Under the pieces are notes generated by a model. It did no database searches. It was given only the letters and a program-made list of their open reading frames with translations, and was not told where the DNA came from. A DNA stretch of 64,000 nt from Astropecten irregularis (lineage: Eukaryota > Echinodermata > Asteroidea > Paxillosida > Astropectinidae): assembly GCA_963971285.1 (NCBI GenBank), contig OZ020251.1, forward strand, positions 3,720,001-3,784,000, read 5' to 3'. The translations under genes were made by a program, and so were the position numbers. Every line of letters starts with the position of its first letter. Position 1 is the stretch's first letter. Shown here one piece after another: positions 37,400 to 49,328 of the stretch.

Positions 37400-38465
37400 C
37401 ACATAGAGTTACTTTTTGTATGAGGTCTTCATAAATCGTTCTTTGACTAGTCTTGGTTCCAAGACGTTACTACTTCCGTGTGTGTGTAAGTGCAGTCAAT
37501 AGAGGGCCGTGCAAGAAATTAACTGCTTTCCACAAATAACGCACAACCGTGTTGAGGCCATCATGCCGACAGCGCGACTGACGGTCGCTACCCCGTCGTT
37601 GTGCTAGACGGCATAGAAACTAATACGCACTGCCAAGTAAAACGCCAGCTCGACTGTGTAGTACATACAGTACAGTCCTCAAAAATTGTCCCCGAAAAGT
37701 TTACAAAATACTGCATTGTATGCAGCGTGACATAATTATATAGGCTAGGTCCTTAGGCCATCGAACGTACGTAAATAATGCGTACGGTCAACAATGTTTT
37801 TCTGACATAAATAATTAATGATGTGAGTTGAAACTTGCTCTCTGATTGGCTCCCTTCGAAATCTAAGGAAGATTTGACAGAAAGTGACTAAAAAGTTGAA
37901 AATCGCTTTACAAAATATATAAGACCGTCGTGACAGTCCAGAAGTCCGAGACAGAATTCTCCCGATATTCGGAGCGCGGGGGCGCCCTATGGGCCGCAGG
38001 AAAGCAACAACGAAGGTCTTGGAACTAAGATTATTCTTTGACCAGCATAAATGTACACAATAAGGCAACATGTGTGTCCAGAATATGGCCGAGTATTAAA
38101 GGAAACAAGCTGCTTGAACTGGGCGTATCGCATTTTATTTCATAAATAAATTCATTTACATGTATTAAATGTGAATTAAAAGCCAAACTGGTGCAAGTGA
38201 ACTTTTCATTTGATTTTTTGCCGCCCCAAAATTGCCTCCCCCTTTTGGGAATTTGCCGCGACTCAAATTGAGGGCGCTGTTCGTGACGCAGATCGAGGCG
38301 CGGAAATTTATCGAAGGTCTAGATAGCCTGGACCCGTAAATGACGCCTGGGTGCCAGACAAGCGCATGGGTACGCGTACGGTACATCCGGTTTGTCGTAC
38401 TTATTTTCAAGGAAACATCTTAACTTGCACATGCATGTATACAATGTGACCGGCCGGTGAATGGG
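37400..38465. other. No recognised feature
   Basis: Mixed-composition sequence. Short open frames have no family signature. No splice-linked exons or transposon ends were recognised. Confidence 0.3.
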
Positions 38466-38639
38466 GCGCCGGTGTAAAGGTTTTATCTGTCCCCCCTCAA
38501 AACGTGTCCCCCCGGACAGATTCAGCCAGCTAAAAGTGTCCCCCCGCCGTGTTAATTATGTCCCCCCTGAGTTTAACCTGTCCCCTCTATGTAATTTGTG
38601 TCCCCCCTGGGCTCTATTTCATAAGAGTACTTAGGAATC

Positions 38640-39780
38640 TTCCTAAATGTTCCTAAATAACTTAGGAACAATTTGGAAAAGAAAATTCGTATCTTAGGAA
38701 GAAAGAATTTTCCTAAGTTAGGAACAATTTTTGTAAAATAAAATGAAAAGTTCCTATCTTTAATAATGATAGTGAAAGAGCCTGAGGTCAAATATGCCCT
38801 TGACCCAGCTGCAGAGGATTTTGCAAACTTAGATTCCACCATTTTGTTTTGCAAAAAAAGGAAAGAAAAATGGTAAGTTTATCACCAAATTCCCATCATT
38901 TATATATTCACTGCTGATTAACTTTTAGATGTCAACATTCTCTATTCAATGAGACCAAATTTAGCAGATAGAAGCAACAAATTAATGCAGTTTTTCAAGC
39001 AAGAATGTCAATCTAGCTGGAGAAAGCTTACACCATGTACACAGCATTATTATGCATGCAATGCATAGCCATAGCCTATGCACAGTGTATAAATAGGCCT
39101 AACGGAGTCCTAACGTTACACTACAGCACAGAAAGGCTTGGCCTATTATGAATCACTGTTGCATTAAATGTGCACTACACTCAATACTAGGTCTTATCAT
39201 TTGGGAGAATCACTATTTCATCCATGAATGATGATGCTTTGAAGAATTTTAGAAGATTTGAGGCTTTTCTTTTTTTTTTAATTTGTACAACTTAAACGCT
39301 CGCACTGTTGGTTTTGACTTGGGGAAGTTAGGTCAACCATATAATTAGGCCTATGGCTGTAGGCCTACATGTACTGTGGGCAGCCTTTAAGGCCCTAGTT
39401 GTACTTGTACTTGTAGAGGCCTAAACTATAATTAGGCCTAGCCTATTGCTGTTTATGTATAGGCTACTACTATAGTACTAGTACTATAGCCTAACCCTTC
39501 AATAACAAGTACCGATAATTAGGCTTCTGCATTACTACCACCGTAGACTGCATTAATTTTCATACAGCATTAAATTTAAATGCAACTCAGTCCCGTGACA
39601 GCAATATTTCTTGGTCTATATGTTTCAAGTTCTTATTTGGCATCAAGCTCAAACATCACAGATAGATTCCCATTCATGATGTAGGCCTCGGCCTAGTTTG
39701 GTAGCTAGCTTTGCCTTCTTAGAACCAAAATATCAAAACTGTTGGATATGTAAATATTTTTCATTGATATTTACATCTAG
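38640..39780. other. Non-coding sequence rich in TAGGCCT motifs
   Basis: TAGGCCT/AGGCCTA occurs repeatedly (for example near 39097, 39345, 39361 and 39440). A near-palindrome around 39466-39492 (CTACTATAGTACTAGTACTATAG) is visible. A degraded ATTTCATAAGA-type MITE end starts near 38609. No gene recognised; the 3' part may be intron upstream of the SANT exon at 39781. Confidence 0.35.
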
Positions 39781-41526
39781 GCTGACAGTGAACATGGTGA
39801 AGAAACAGCTAAGAAGCGACGAACACATAATTTTAGTGAGGAGGAAAAGTTGACCTTGTTGAGATTTGTACAGGACCACAAGACACAGCGCCTTGGAAAA
39901 GCTGGCCGTCCGAACATGGTGATGACAGAGTAAGTATTTTTCAATTATTGGCTTTGAATAGATGTCAGTGCTGTTAGCTCAAGTTCATGAATCTTCATAA
40001 ATCTTCATCCAATGCAGTGTACAATCAATTGCAGTAGTGAGTCTACAATCCCGTACATATAGGCCCTACTAAATGTTGACTTTGAGCTTGAGTGAATGTA
40101 CATGTTAGAAAACCTGTCTGATTATGCAGACGAATGTACTGTCAATTAATGAAATGGCCTATCACCATCAATGAACAGTAGATAGTCTGAAAGACTACTC
40201 CAACATTTTGTGAACAACCAAATTATGAATGATTCTGTATTTAGGTTCAACCTTTGGCTATTCCATGAGTACTTCCAAAAAGGTATCAGTATTTTTTGTA
40301 TTTACCATGCACAAGTAGAAATAGAAAAACAATTGACTTTTTACTTTCATTTAAATCACGGTATACTGAATTCTCTTTTTTTCATACACATGATACAGGA
40401 TGAAGAGCGAAAGGCCAGGTACTGGCAGTGGCAGAAATGTACCGAGGCTGTAAATGCTGTGTGTGGCAATGGAAGGGAGTGGAAGAAAGTGAGAAAGCAG
40501 TGGTTTGCTCTGAAGGACAGGGCAAAGAAGTTGAGGAGTGAGATGGGACAAACTGGACAAAATGCTATATTATAGTGCTAGTGTTCAAAACACTTATTTA
40601 TTTAAATTGCCATGTACACATTATTTGCAGCACTTTCCAATCTAAAATACATGTACCTTGTGTGAAATTGGTATTGTGCAAATTTCAAAATCACTTTATT
40701 TTTGTTACTGAGTGCATTTATAATTCAGACAAATTAAACTCAGACAAATATCCATAGTTGTAACTGGGCACTTTTACCACTTCATTTATTCCCAATGTAA
40801 TTTACGAACATACATGTATTTTTAATGAATGTTTGATTTTCAGGAGGTGGTCCAAAACCTGATATTTCGAAAGCCATGCACCTCTGCATGGAAGTCATGG
40901 CAAGGGAGTCATTGGAGGGCATCAGAGGCAAGGACACAGAAGTGGACCCAACTGGTGCTGAGACACCTCAAAATGTCACAGGTAATATTTCTTTGGACTC
41001 TCACCTCCACAACCACCCCCATCATCCCAAAAAGAAAGAAGCATAGACAAGGACAGATTGAATGACCAAACAAATCAATGGAGAAAAGCCCCTCAAATTT
41101 ATTCACAATCTTTGATCACTCAATAAAACAGTCAGTAGTAATGCAAATGATTATCCTATGCCATGTGTGCTGTCTGAATTAGTATGATTAATTTCCACTT
41201 GAAATGGTGTTATAATTTTCAACTTAGGATTCCTCCCAAGATGACGTGGCAACCCCAACTACATCAGCTGATGTACCACCAGCAACAAGAGCAGAACACA
41301 TGGCAGAAGCAACCCCTTCAACGACTGCCTTCACTGCCTTACAGGATCAAGAACATCAGCTGCAGGAACAGATTCAGGCAATCTCCTCCCAGCCATCTTC
41401 TCTCCAACGGGCAACTGAAATTAGGCAGCTCAAGTTTCAAGAGGAGCTCTTGAAACTTGAGGAAGTCAAGATTGACCTTCACCGCCAAAATTTAGAGGTT
41501 CAAAAAAAAAAAATCAGTTGCCCTTG
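39781..41526 (+). pseudogene. NAIF1-like Myb/SANT DNA-binding gene, probably decayed
   Basis: Four exon-like blocks lie in order. 39781-39929 encodes a SANT start (RRTHNFSEEEKLTLLRFVQD). About 40399-40549 encodes its end (RYWQWQKCTEAV, WKKVRKQWFALKDRAKKL). 40844-40980 encodes GGPKPDISKAMHLCMEVMAR. 41228-41526 encodes a coiled-coil tail (EIRQLKFQEELLKLEEVKID). Acceptors are good, but the joins fail: exon 1 to 2 and exon 3 to 4 are each out of frame by one base, the exon 2 donor reads GA instead of GT, and an A12 run near 41505 breaks the last frame before ALDSIASQALLKSM. These proteins resemble nuclear NAIF1 and the Myb-like helper of Harbinger transposons. Decay or assembly indels are both possible. 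Confidence 0.65.
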
Positions 41527-41631
41527 ATTCAATTGCATCACAAGCACTACTCAAGTCAATGTGTGAGCAATTATTTTTTTTCAGAAATCATTTTAACATT
41601 TTAAACCAACCCCTTGGTGGCAAATTGATTT

Positions 41632-42102
41632 TTAAAGGGTTGCTGCAGTGCCTTTTTCAGTCAGGTTATTTTATTGCCTTCATACAGAGAATATACTGAC
41701 AAATAATGAATGGCAAGTCTTATTTTGGTTTCAAACCAGCATTTGGTTTTCCTTTGAATGGCTTTGTAAAACGGGGGATTTTCACGCATACTCATGTAGG
41801 GAACCAACAGAAAAAATATAATGAAAAAACATAGAAAATGAAGATGCAAATTTGACCTACAGAAATGGTTTGGTAAAAAAATTACACCACAAGTTGAGTG
41901 AAAATAAAGTTGGCTCCAGTTGGCAAAATAAAACCCATTGAGGCGGAAAAGGTCTGTCAGAAAACCTATAGATAAAACAACCGCTGAATTTAACCCTGAA
42001 TCAGTGTGAGGCAGTGGGTAAAATCACAGTCCCCATGTACAGTTTTTATATTGGCACATGTTCAAGCCATAATATAATATTCCCATTGCAGAGACCCTTT
42101 AA
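41632..42102. mobile_element. 471-bp MITE with TTAAAGGGT termini
   Basis: TTAAAGGGTTGCTGCAGTGC at the left faces TTGCAGAGACCCTTTAA at the right. The interior is a diverged reverse copy of the block at 2739-3298 in the satellite array (TTATTTTATTGCCTTCATAC; GGGTAAAATCACAG). Confidence 0.8.
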
Positions 42103-42190
42103 TATCACATTTCTGGTTTTTCTATATGTACATGTACATACAGACATAGTTTCATGTTCAAATTCAGGCTCTATCAGTTTGATAAGGAAA

Positions 42191-42320
42191 ACTGACTGGG
42201 AAATTCAAAGATTCGCATGTATGTGAAAACTGACCGGGAAATTCAAAGATTTACATGTATGTTAAAACTGACTGGGAAATTCAAAGATTTGCATGTATGT
42301 TAAAACTGACTGGGAAATTT
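42191..42320. repeat. 38-bp tandem repeat, about 3.4 copies
   Basis: ACTGACTGGGAAATTCAAAG (with variants) starts at 42191, 42229, 42267 and 42305, an exact 38-bp period. Confidence 0.9.
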
Positions 42321-42329
42321 TAAGCTTAA

Positions 42330-43275
42330 TCGGCCAGCTGAGTCCCAAGAGAATATTATTGAAAAACTTAGTCAATTTTTTTCTTATAAAATATAAAGAA
42401 TACTGTATAGTTTTGATCATGTGTGATAAGATATTTCTTGTCAAGTGTTTTCTAAAAAAGAAATATACATTTTATAATAAGCATTTTGGACAGGAATATT
42501 TTAACAGCAAAATCATAATGAGATCATACAGTGTGTGTGGCTTGAAATAAAGATTCCTTTGTGGGAATAAAGTCAGTGTATGCAACTATATTGAAGTCTC
42601 AACCTCATTGTGATAATTGTTTTGTTTTCCTTGTCATCAAATCTTTTTATTGTAATTTTATTTAGATTAAGCTGGTAGGTTCAAAACGTCAGGCATTCCC
42701 AATCCCAAGAATGATTATTTTAGGCTCTTATTTTGGTTGATGAGCGGTTTGCAGCAGTTTATTACTTCCTCATCATTTAGCATTTTGTTTGGAGAAACAT
42801 CTTAAAAAACATGAGTCATATTTTCCATCCAGCATTCACCTAATTTTCCCATAATTAAAACGACAAATAAAATGTCCCTAGAAATAATCACGTTGAAGTT
42901 TGATCAGTTTCCAATCATGTAAAGGGTTTTACATCGGGAATAAAAATAGCACGGGTATGCAGTTCCTATAGTTTTATTATGTAGATAAATACTTTCTACC
43001 GATTGAGAACGCTGTTTATTCTTATGTTTTTTCTGTACGTAAATTTTGACGATTTTCTATCGCAAATTTCTCTTTATGGAACAAAAATTGGACGTGGGAA
43101 CAAATCAATTCTTGTTCAGTAATGTCAGATCTACATCCATGCCGAATGGGAACAAATTCGGTGATGATGGTCACGTAACTCAAAAACTAAAGCGAATTTG
43201 GCCTCACGGCCCACGGACTATAGCCGATCATGCACAGCCGATCCGCGATCCGTCCACGTATAGAAATCCACAGTT
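42330..43275. other. No recognised feature
   Basis: AT-rich, non-coding in appearance, and inside the possible 5.9-kb transposon. Confidence 0.3.
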
Positions 43276-43279
43276 CATT

Positions 43280-44031
43280 GGGCCGTATGCATAAAAAGTA
43301 GCAATTGCTTGTACTAGCCTTTTACTTGAATCCGTATGCATAAAAATAAGTCATTGCTTGCAAGCAAAATCTTTTGCTAACAAGCACAAGCAATTACTTG
43401 CGGACAGCAAGCAATTGCTTAAAGATAAGCAATTGCTATAGAAAACGTATGCATAAAACGAACCTTTTGCTTGCTCTTATGAGCAATTGCTTACGTTTTG
43501 TGAAGCTCCGTCATACCAGCTTGAGGTCTTGCTTAGTCATGATGTTTGCGTTTATTTATCGTGTTCATGATCGTAAGAGAAACCCCGAAGTTGTACAGGA
43601 GTAGAATAAATCGAGAAGAATAGCTCCAGCGACCTATCGCAAATTATTATGTTTGTGTTTTGTTTTCGCTGTTGTCTTCATTTGTTTTTCATCCACCCTT
43701 TTGCCAATACTGGTCATGATTTTTGGTCTTTGCCTGCTATAGAGCTTGTATGAGTGTTAGGCATCCTGTACTGATCGCCTCCCCACCCACGTTACATATT
43801 ACGGAACCCGCCTTTGCTCTCCCATGAATGGTGTTCACGCCGGCATGGCGTGTATTGTTGAAACCTCAAGCAATTGACATGCTGAAAGCAAGCAAAAGGT
43901 TTAAGCAGAAGCAAACGTTTATGCATACGGATTTAAGCAATTGCTTTAGCTTGATCTTTTGCCTGACAAGCAATTGCTTGTGCTTGAAGCAATTGCTTGC
44001 AAGCAATTGCTTCTTTTTATGCATACGGCCC
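43280..44031. mobile_element. 752-bp MITE with GGGCCGTATGCATAAAAA termini and GCAATTGC clusters
   Basis: The ends are GGGCCGTATGCATAAAAAG and its inverse, with ATT on both outer sides (a three-base target duplication). Next to each terminus are dense clusters of AAGCAATTGCTT, itself a palindrome. Such subterminal repeats often bind transposase. Confidence 0.9.
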
Positions 44032-44329
44032 ATTATCTTTGACGTGATCTAGAGCATTAAAATTCATGCTTCTACGCACCCTGCCCTAAAACAATGTAAA
44101 ATGCACTAACGTAGTCTGGGTGGTAGACTGGTTACGTATCACGAGGTGGGGGACCAATCTAACCGGACACAATTATCCTTTGGAGAGAGACAGATATAAT
44201 CTGAGGGGGACAGATTCATCCATGTGAACGTGTCCCCGCGGACTGCTGTATATGGCCACAACGGCGTAAATGTGTCCGCGCGGACTCGTTTTGAGGGGGG
44301 ACAGAAATAACCTCTACACCGGCTCGCGC

Positions 44330-44960
44330 GCGCGCGGCTGCAACTGCCTCGATTTACGTCACACATTTGGGAAGATTTATGTTAATGAGGGTCCCACTCA
44401 AGGGGCGTAGTAGCTTGGACAAACATTTTCAACATTTTTTTTCTCATATTTAATCAAGGAAATAATTAGCTCGAGACACAAAATATCATTGTCGATATAG
44501 TACTTTATTGTTTTAAGCAGGAATAATGCAATTTAAATCCTATATCGTGGTCCCTTTAAGCCGAGTAAAATAAATATAGTATGATTAACATCATTGACCT
44601 TTTCAACGCTGACACAAAAGTATGGATTTTTTCCCACCATTAGTAATTACATCCAGACCGGTGCCCCTGAATGATAACGAGATAAAGTGCTCCTTATATA
44701 ATGATGATAATAATTTATTTCAATATTTATTCCGCCTCATAGACCTGCATGAGGGCCCCTTCACCTTTGGATGCCAATTGAACTATGGATCCGTGAAGGT
44801 CGTACTACTAGGGCACTCATCAGCTGTAATCTGTCAAGGGGTCGTGGACGTGAATCTGTGGCTGCAAAGGAACACAGCCAAGCTATCAATACAATGCGTA
44901 AGCACTGTAATATGAAAATAGAGACCAAACCCCCTTTTTGCTCAGAGGCTACAAACAGGT
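44330..44960. other. No recognised feature
   Basis: Open frames at 44622-44915 and 44771-45103 overlap in different frames, run into the MITE at 44964, and lack family signatures. Confidence 0.3.
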
Positions 44961-44963
44961 CAT

Positions 44964-45303
44964 TTAAAGGTAATATCAGAAATACAGATATTTGGGCAAA
45001 AAATATCAAGGAGGATAAAGTGACAGTCATCTGTGAAAATTGTAGTCCCATACGGTGCCCAATGTTTGAGAAAACGGTGAAAAACTGCCACAGTATTTCT
45101 TAAGTCTTTTCTCTCTTATTTTTCTCTTTAAAAGATCAAAAATAATTTGGGTCACTTGTTTGACTCTTTTCTGGATAAATACAGCATTTCAGGCAGAAAA
45201 ACAATTTAACGGTATGTTTCTAACATCACCATCTTCATACCCTGTAAGTTATAGGTAAATCTATGAAGATTTTTGTTTTGGTATGCTACCAAAGTACCTT
45301 TAA
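44964..45303. mobile_element. 340-bp MITE with TTAA ends, same family as 23711-24078
   Basis: It starts TTAAAGGTAATATCAGAAAT and ends TACCAAAGTACCTTTAA. The interior matches the 23711 copy (GACAGTCATCTGTGAAA; CCATCTTCATACCCTGTAAG), though the central palindrome is partly lost. Confidence 0.85.
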
Positions 45304-45700
45304 CTACGATCGCTTTGGTTCACTATAGTATGGGTTGGAGACCGTGTGGATGTGAATATCACAAAGGTCGAGCAGTTGTGTTGTGTAAATATCATATTAC
45401 TGCATAGTTCATAATATGAACAAAATACAGCCACTTTAGGCTAGCACCCATATCATTGACCGGTCAACGTCGGAGCGGTAATTGGCACTTCACGGATTCC
45501 ACAGACATTTTGTATGTCATTGTCATTTGTACAGCAAACTAAACAGGTAAGTTACAGCGATTGACCTTCAGGGAATCGGAGTTCGAATTACAAACCACAA
45601 AAATGCTTTGTTATTTTCATATCCCCTGTTCATAATGGTGGTATAAATACAGTCGGGATCAAATTTAGTGTTAAGGCCTTCTCATCACACGACGCTATAA
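45304..45700. other. No recognised feature
   Basis: Short non-coding interval between two MITEs. Confidence 0.3.
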
Positions 45701-45707
45701 AAACTCT

Positions 45708-46391
45708 CAACCATTGAGAAATTCTCTCATGGGTCTGGACCTCGGTCAAAATCTCTCAAGGATTCACCAGGGACGTCGGTCACTCTGAAGCATTGGTGTC
45801 CTTTATCACGATTTATACACTTTTGTTATTAAGCAGGTATCCCACTGAGCGGCGAATGCTTGCGAACGTAGCGAATTTGATATTTCGGCAGGTTCGTAAA
45901 AGGTTGCAAGAAAGTTCGTAAACAGTTTTCATTGTTGCAAGCAGTTTTTCTTATCGCAAAGAAATTTTGAACATGTTTAAAATTTTCTTTGCGAATCTAT
46001 TTTTCCGCAAACAGTTTCCGCTACCATTTGCAAAACAGTCGTAAGCCTTTGGAAACGGTTATAAAACGGTGTCGCTGAGGTTTTATTCGATTCGCCAATA
46101 TACTAGCGACTACATGACCATTTGATTCCGATATAAAATCGACCCATTGAGAGAAATTTGCCATAATAGATCGTAATGCCGAGAAAACAAAGTAGGAGAG
46201 CAAAGACCCCCCGGGGGACAGGGGAGGTCCATGAGAAGGCCCCGGCCGAGACAGAACGCCTTCCCTCCCCTCCAATCGCCAACATTCGTCAGAAATTGGC
46301 GAATACAAAATTCGCAACGTTCTTAAGCATTCGCCGCTCATTGAGACACCCGCTTTAGATTTCGCAACCATGAGTGAATTTCTCAATGGTT
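45708..46391. mobile_element. Nested pair of MITEs
   Basis: The outer ends are AACCATTGAGAAATTC at 45709 and the inverse GAATTTCTCAATGGTT at 46376-46391. Inside them, about 45829-46357, a second element has ends TTAAGCAGGTATCCCACTGA and CTCATTGAGACACCCGCTTT, both followed inward by GCGGCGAATGCTT and TTCGC/GCGAA repeats. The inner element evidently inserted into the outer one. Confidence 0.75.
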
Positions 46392-46612
46392 AAGATTTAC
46401 TGTGTGATATCCCTTATACAATGGCTATACGTTCTTGTTCGTGTGGTAGGCCTATAATGCACATGACAGACTCGATGATTTCACGTCATTATATGGAGTT
46501 TCCACCATCAACAAGTAATAGCATAATTATGTGCACTTGATGTCACCTCGTTGTCTGGTTTACAAAACGCGGGCATAATGAGCAAGATATTAAAGGTTTA
46601 CTGTAATCAAAC

Positions 46613-47107
46613 ATCTGGCAAGCCAGCGACATCAGCGGAAAGACCAAAGCTTCGCTCTTCAAGAGCCTGGTCTTGTCAGTCCTACTCTATGGGTATGAGA
46701 CCTGGAAACTGACAAAGGGAGAGGAAGAGAAACTGGACATCTTCCAGACCAAGTGCCTGAGGAGAATTTTCAAGATTCGATGGCAGCAACATGTCTCCAA
46801 TAAAACAGTTCTAGAGATGGCAGGGGCAGACAAGATCAGCGAGGAGGTGAGAAGAAGGAGATGGAATTGGATTGGCCATGTCTTGAGGAAGGACAGGAGC
46901 GATGACTGTGCTGTGGCCCTTGGGTGGACACCTGAAGGAAGACGGAAACGGGGCCGCCCAAAAACAACTTGGCGGCGAATGGTGGAGGTGGAGCGGAACG
47001 GCGCAGGCTGGAGCACGTGGAACTCAGCACGTTGTGCAGCTGCAGACCGAACTCAGTGGAGGAATGATGTCTTGGCCTTGTGTGCCCTCTGGCACAGAGA
47101 GAAATGA
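46613..47107 (+). pseudogene. 3' end of a non-LTR retrotransposon ORF (post-RT domain)
   Basis: The frame open from about 46617 encodes the part after the RT of CFDP2-like LINE polyproteins: SVLLYGYETWKLTKGEEEKL, CLRRIFKIRW, RRWNWIGHVLRK, RRKRGRPKTTWRR, and TQWRNDVLALCALWHREK, then stop. The endonuclease and the catalytic RT region are absent, so this is a severe 5' truncation. It has a different C-terminal style from the LINE at 55727. Confidence 0.85.
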
Positions 47108-47345
47108 TGATGTAATCGAATTTGGGAAAGAGATCAAAGTGATCTAAAATTATTGCTTAATACATTATCAATTACTATATAAAAGTATATTTTTTATTAT
47201 AAGTGCTTTGTTTTGACCAAAAAGGTCAATGCTGTGGCGAAACAGCCAGTGGACTTGTCAAGTCTAATCGGACATGTCTGGTTGCCAGACGTCCGTCGCA
47301 TTAATTTTAGTGCGTAGTCGGTAAATGTTAGGGACTTCGTCTCCA

Positions 47346-47540
47346 GGGGCCTTTTCCAAACCTCGGCTCCGGCTCAGGCTCCGGCTTCGGCTCCATTTCG
47401 TGACTCCATTTTTGAACAACAGGTATCAAAATAGAGGCTTTTGGTTACGGATTGGAAGTAGATACTCTATTTTGAACAAGAAAACAGAGATTCAGCTTCA
47501 ATGAAAAGCCACAACCTACATTTTCAGCATATGGATGACA

Positions 47541-47576
<36 letters not shown>

Positions 47577-47594
47577 AGGTTTGGAAAAGGACCC
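47346..47594. mobile_element. MITE with GGGCCTTTTCCAAACCTCGG termini, second copy
   Basis: It is almost identical to 34742-34976. The main difference is two extra GGAGCC hexamers in the right terminus, showing unstable hexamer repeats inside the inverted ends. Confidence 0.88.
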
Positions 47595-47599
47595 TGACT

Positions 47600-48070
47600 T
47601 CGTCTTATTGTGAGTCAGCCTCATACGAGCGATTGTCTGTAGTCTGTAGAGGGCAGCGAAGCGGGTGAGTTTATAGTAAACGGTAGTTAGTTATCACTTA
47701 TAATAAGTGGGGAGTGTTAGCTTGGGTGGCTGTAGGTTGAGCAGGAGTGACTAGAGTCGTTTGTGCCTGTGTGCTTTGCGCATTAATTGATATTAATGTA
47801 TGTATACTTCTTTAGTTATTACATTATGTAAATATCATCTTCAAGAATATGTCAGAACACAATTCTATTAAGGGGGTCCCCAGTCCACAAGCTCTGCTTC
47901 TTGGGGACCTCCTTCACTTATTGTTAGTTAATTCCCCCACTTAAAAGTATTTTACAATCATGCTCTTCGATTCACTGTGAATTAACTTACATGAGTGGAA
48001 ATAAAATGAACTGAACTGAACAACTTGGGAATTTGGGTTGTTGGAAGCCTGTCGGCCTGGTCTCGTGTAG
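47600..48070. other. No recognised feature
   Basis: Non-coding interval. A small inverted repeat, GGGGGTCCCC next to CTTGGGGACCTCC, occurs near 47872-47912. Confidence 0.3.
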
Positions 48071-48074
48071 TCAC

Positions 48075-48630
48075 ACTGAGGTTTACCCAGAGCTCCGTAA
48101 CCTAAGCCGTAGCTTGCATGTACTGTATTAAAGTTGCTACGAGGTTTACTCTCATATTTTGGGCCAGTGTGTGCAGTTGCATGACTTGTTGCTGTTGATC
48201 ATACTTGGTGGCACAGTGAGGTTTATAGTTGCTGTGGGTTTATACTTGTTGTAATACAAGAGGTTTATTATGTTAACACTTTATGCAGAATCTTACTGTT
48301 TACTTCCGCATAGATTGATTACTGTGGTGAGGTTTATCAGCCACAGGCATTGATGCACAGTTGAGGTTAGACTGTGAGGTTGACTTGTGAGGAAGTGTTG
48401 GGATAATAAAAAAGTTGTTGTTGTTGTTGTTCTCGAAGACACTGTTTGTACTGAGGTTCATTGAGGTTTATTGAGGTTCACCTGATTTGGTTGATAATTG
48501 GTAGCCACGTCAATTGTCATTTCCTTTAGGGTTGGTATATTTACGAACAGGCCTTGGACTTGAGTGCTCCGTTCGTGACATAATCCCCTCTTGCGTGTAC
48601 ATAACCGCTCATGTGCATGTGAGGTTCATT
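48075..48630. repeat. Dispersed GAGGTTTA-motif region
   Basis: Variants of TGAGGTTTA/GAGGTTCA recur at irregular spacing (near 48078, 48141, 48217, 48260, 48324, 48363, 48376, 48452, 48463, 48473 and 48620), with a (TTG)n tract at about 48412-48432. It may be a degraded minisatellite. No coding potential was seen. Confidence 0.55.
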
Positions 48631-49328
48631 AAATACTTTTGTGGGATTGTCCATGGTCGCTGTTGGTGGATTTGCCAGGGGTTTATTCACCGACGGGTGG
48701 CCCGGTTCGCCACAATACAAATAGTACATGTATGGCACGCCCCACAAAAAAAATTACCCTTTGGACCGATCCAGGCAACAATGCGTGTGATGTCACCCAC
48801 TTAATTAGTATAGGCTCGCACCACAGTATACTGCGTGGCGTTTTGCATGTGACGTAAGCAAGGTTGTTCATCGTGAAAAGTCCGGTTCTAAAAATAGCTC
48901 TTTTTTATGTACAATATGTGTACAATATTATAGCACAAACAATGATAAACATGTTTACTTTTAACTAGGATTTGAAGCTTTGCATGCATGGTGGAAGTCA
49001 CGTTATATGGAAAGGCTTGCGGAGACGCCAAGTGGAAACTCTTTTATGGATGTGTGGTTCTGTTTAGTTTTATAACAATACAAATGCATTTAACTTCATA
49101 TGAGTGTTGATTACAGTAAACCTTTGATAGCCATTGGCCAGGAATACGTGCCAAAAGTTGCATAATAGCCTATGATGTACAGTAGTAGGCAAATCATTTA
49201 CTGCTTCGAGTGATTAACCTAGGTGAATATAATTATTGTTCTCTGTGGATCACCCGGGGTGTGATAGTTTTAACCATAGCACGAGTTAGATCATTTGCTT
49301 TATCATAGAATGAAGGAGAACACCCCTA

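Larger units (their letters stand above)
38468..44325. mobile_element. Possible 5.9-kb DNA transposon bounded by GCCGGTGTA...TACACCGGC
   Basis: The left end is GCCGGTGTAAAGGTTTTATC followed by TGTCCCCCCTCAAAACG. The right end is the inverse, CGTTTTGAGGGGGGACAG then AAATAACCTCTACACCGGC. Both ends continue inward with scattered TGTCCCC or GGGGACA motifs. Between them lie a Myb/SANT pseudogene and further MITEs. No transposase was seen. Two unrelated solo ends would look similar, so the single-element reading is inference. Confidence 0.4.
46590..49127. mobile_element. TTAAAGGTTTACTGTAATCA MITE apparently split by a LINE fragment and other sequence
   Basis: The left terminus TTAAAGGTTTACTGTAATCA is at 46590. 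The inverse right terminus TTGATTACAGTAAACCTTT is at about 49107-49125. The right portion (48725-48895: CATGTATGGCACGCCCCAC; CCACAGTATACTGCGTGGCG) matches the family seen intact at 22541-22862. About 2.1 kb of unrelated sequence, including a LINE 3' end, separates the left terminus from this interior. Confidence 0.5.
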
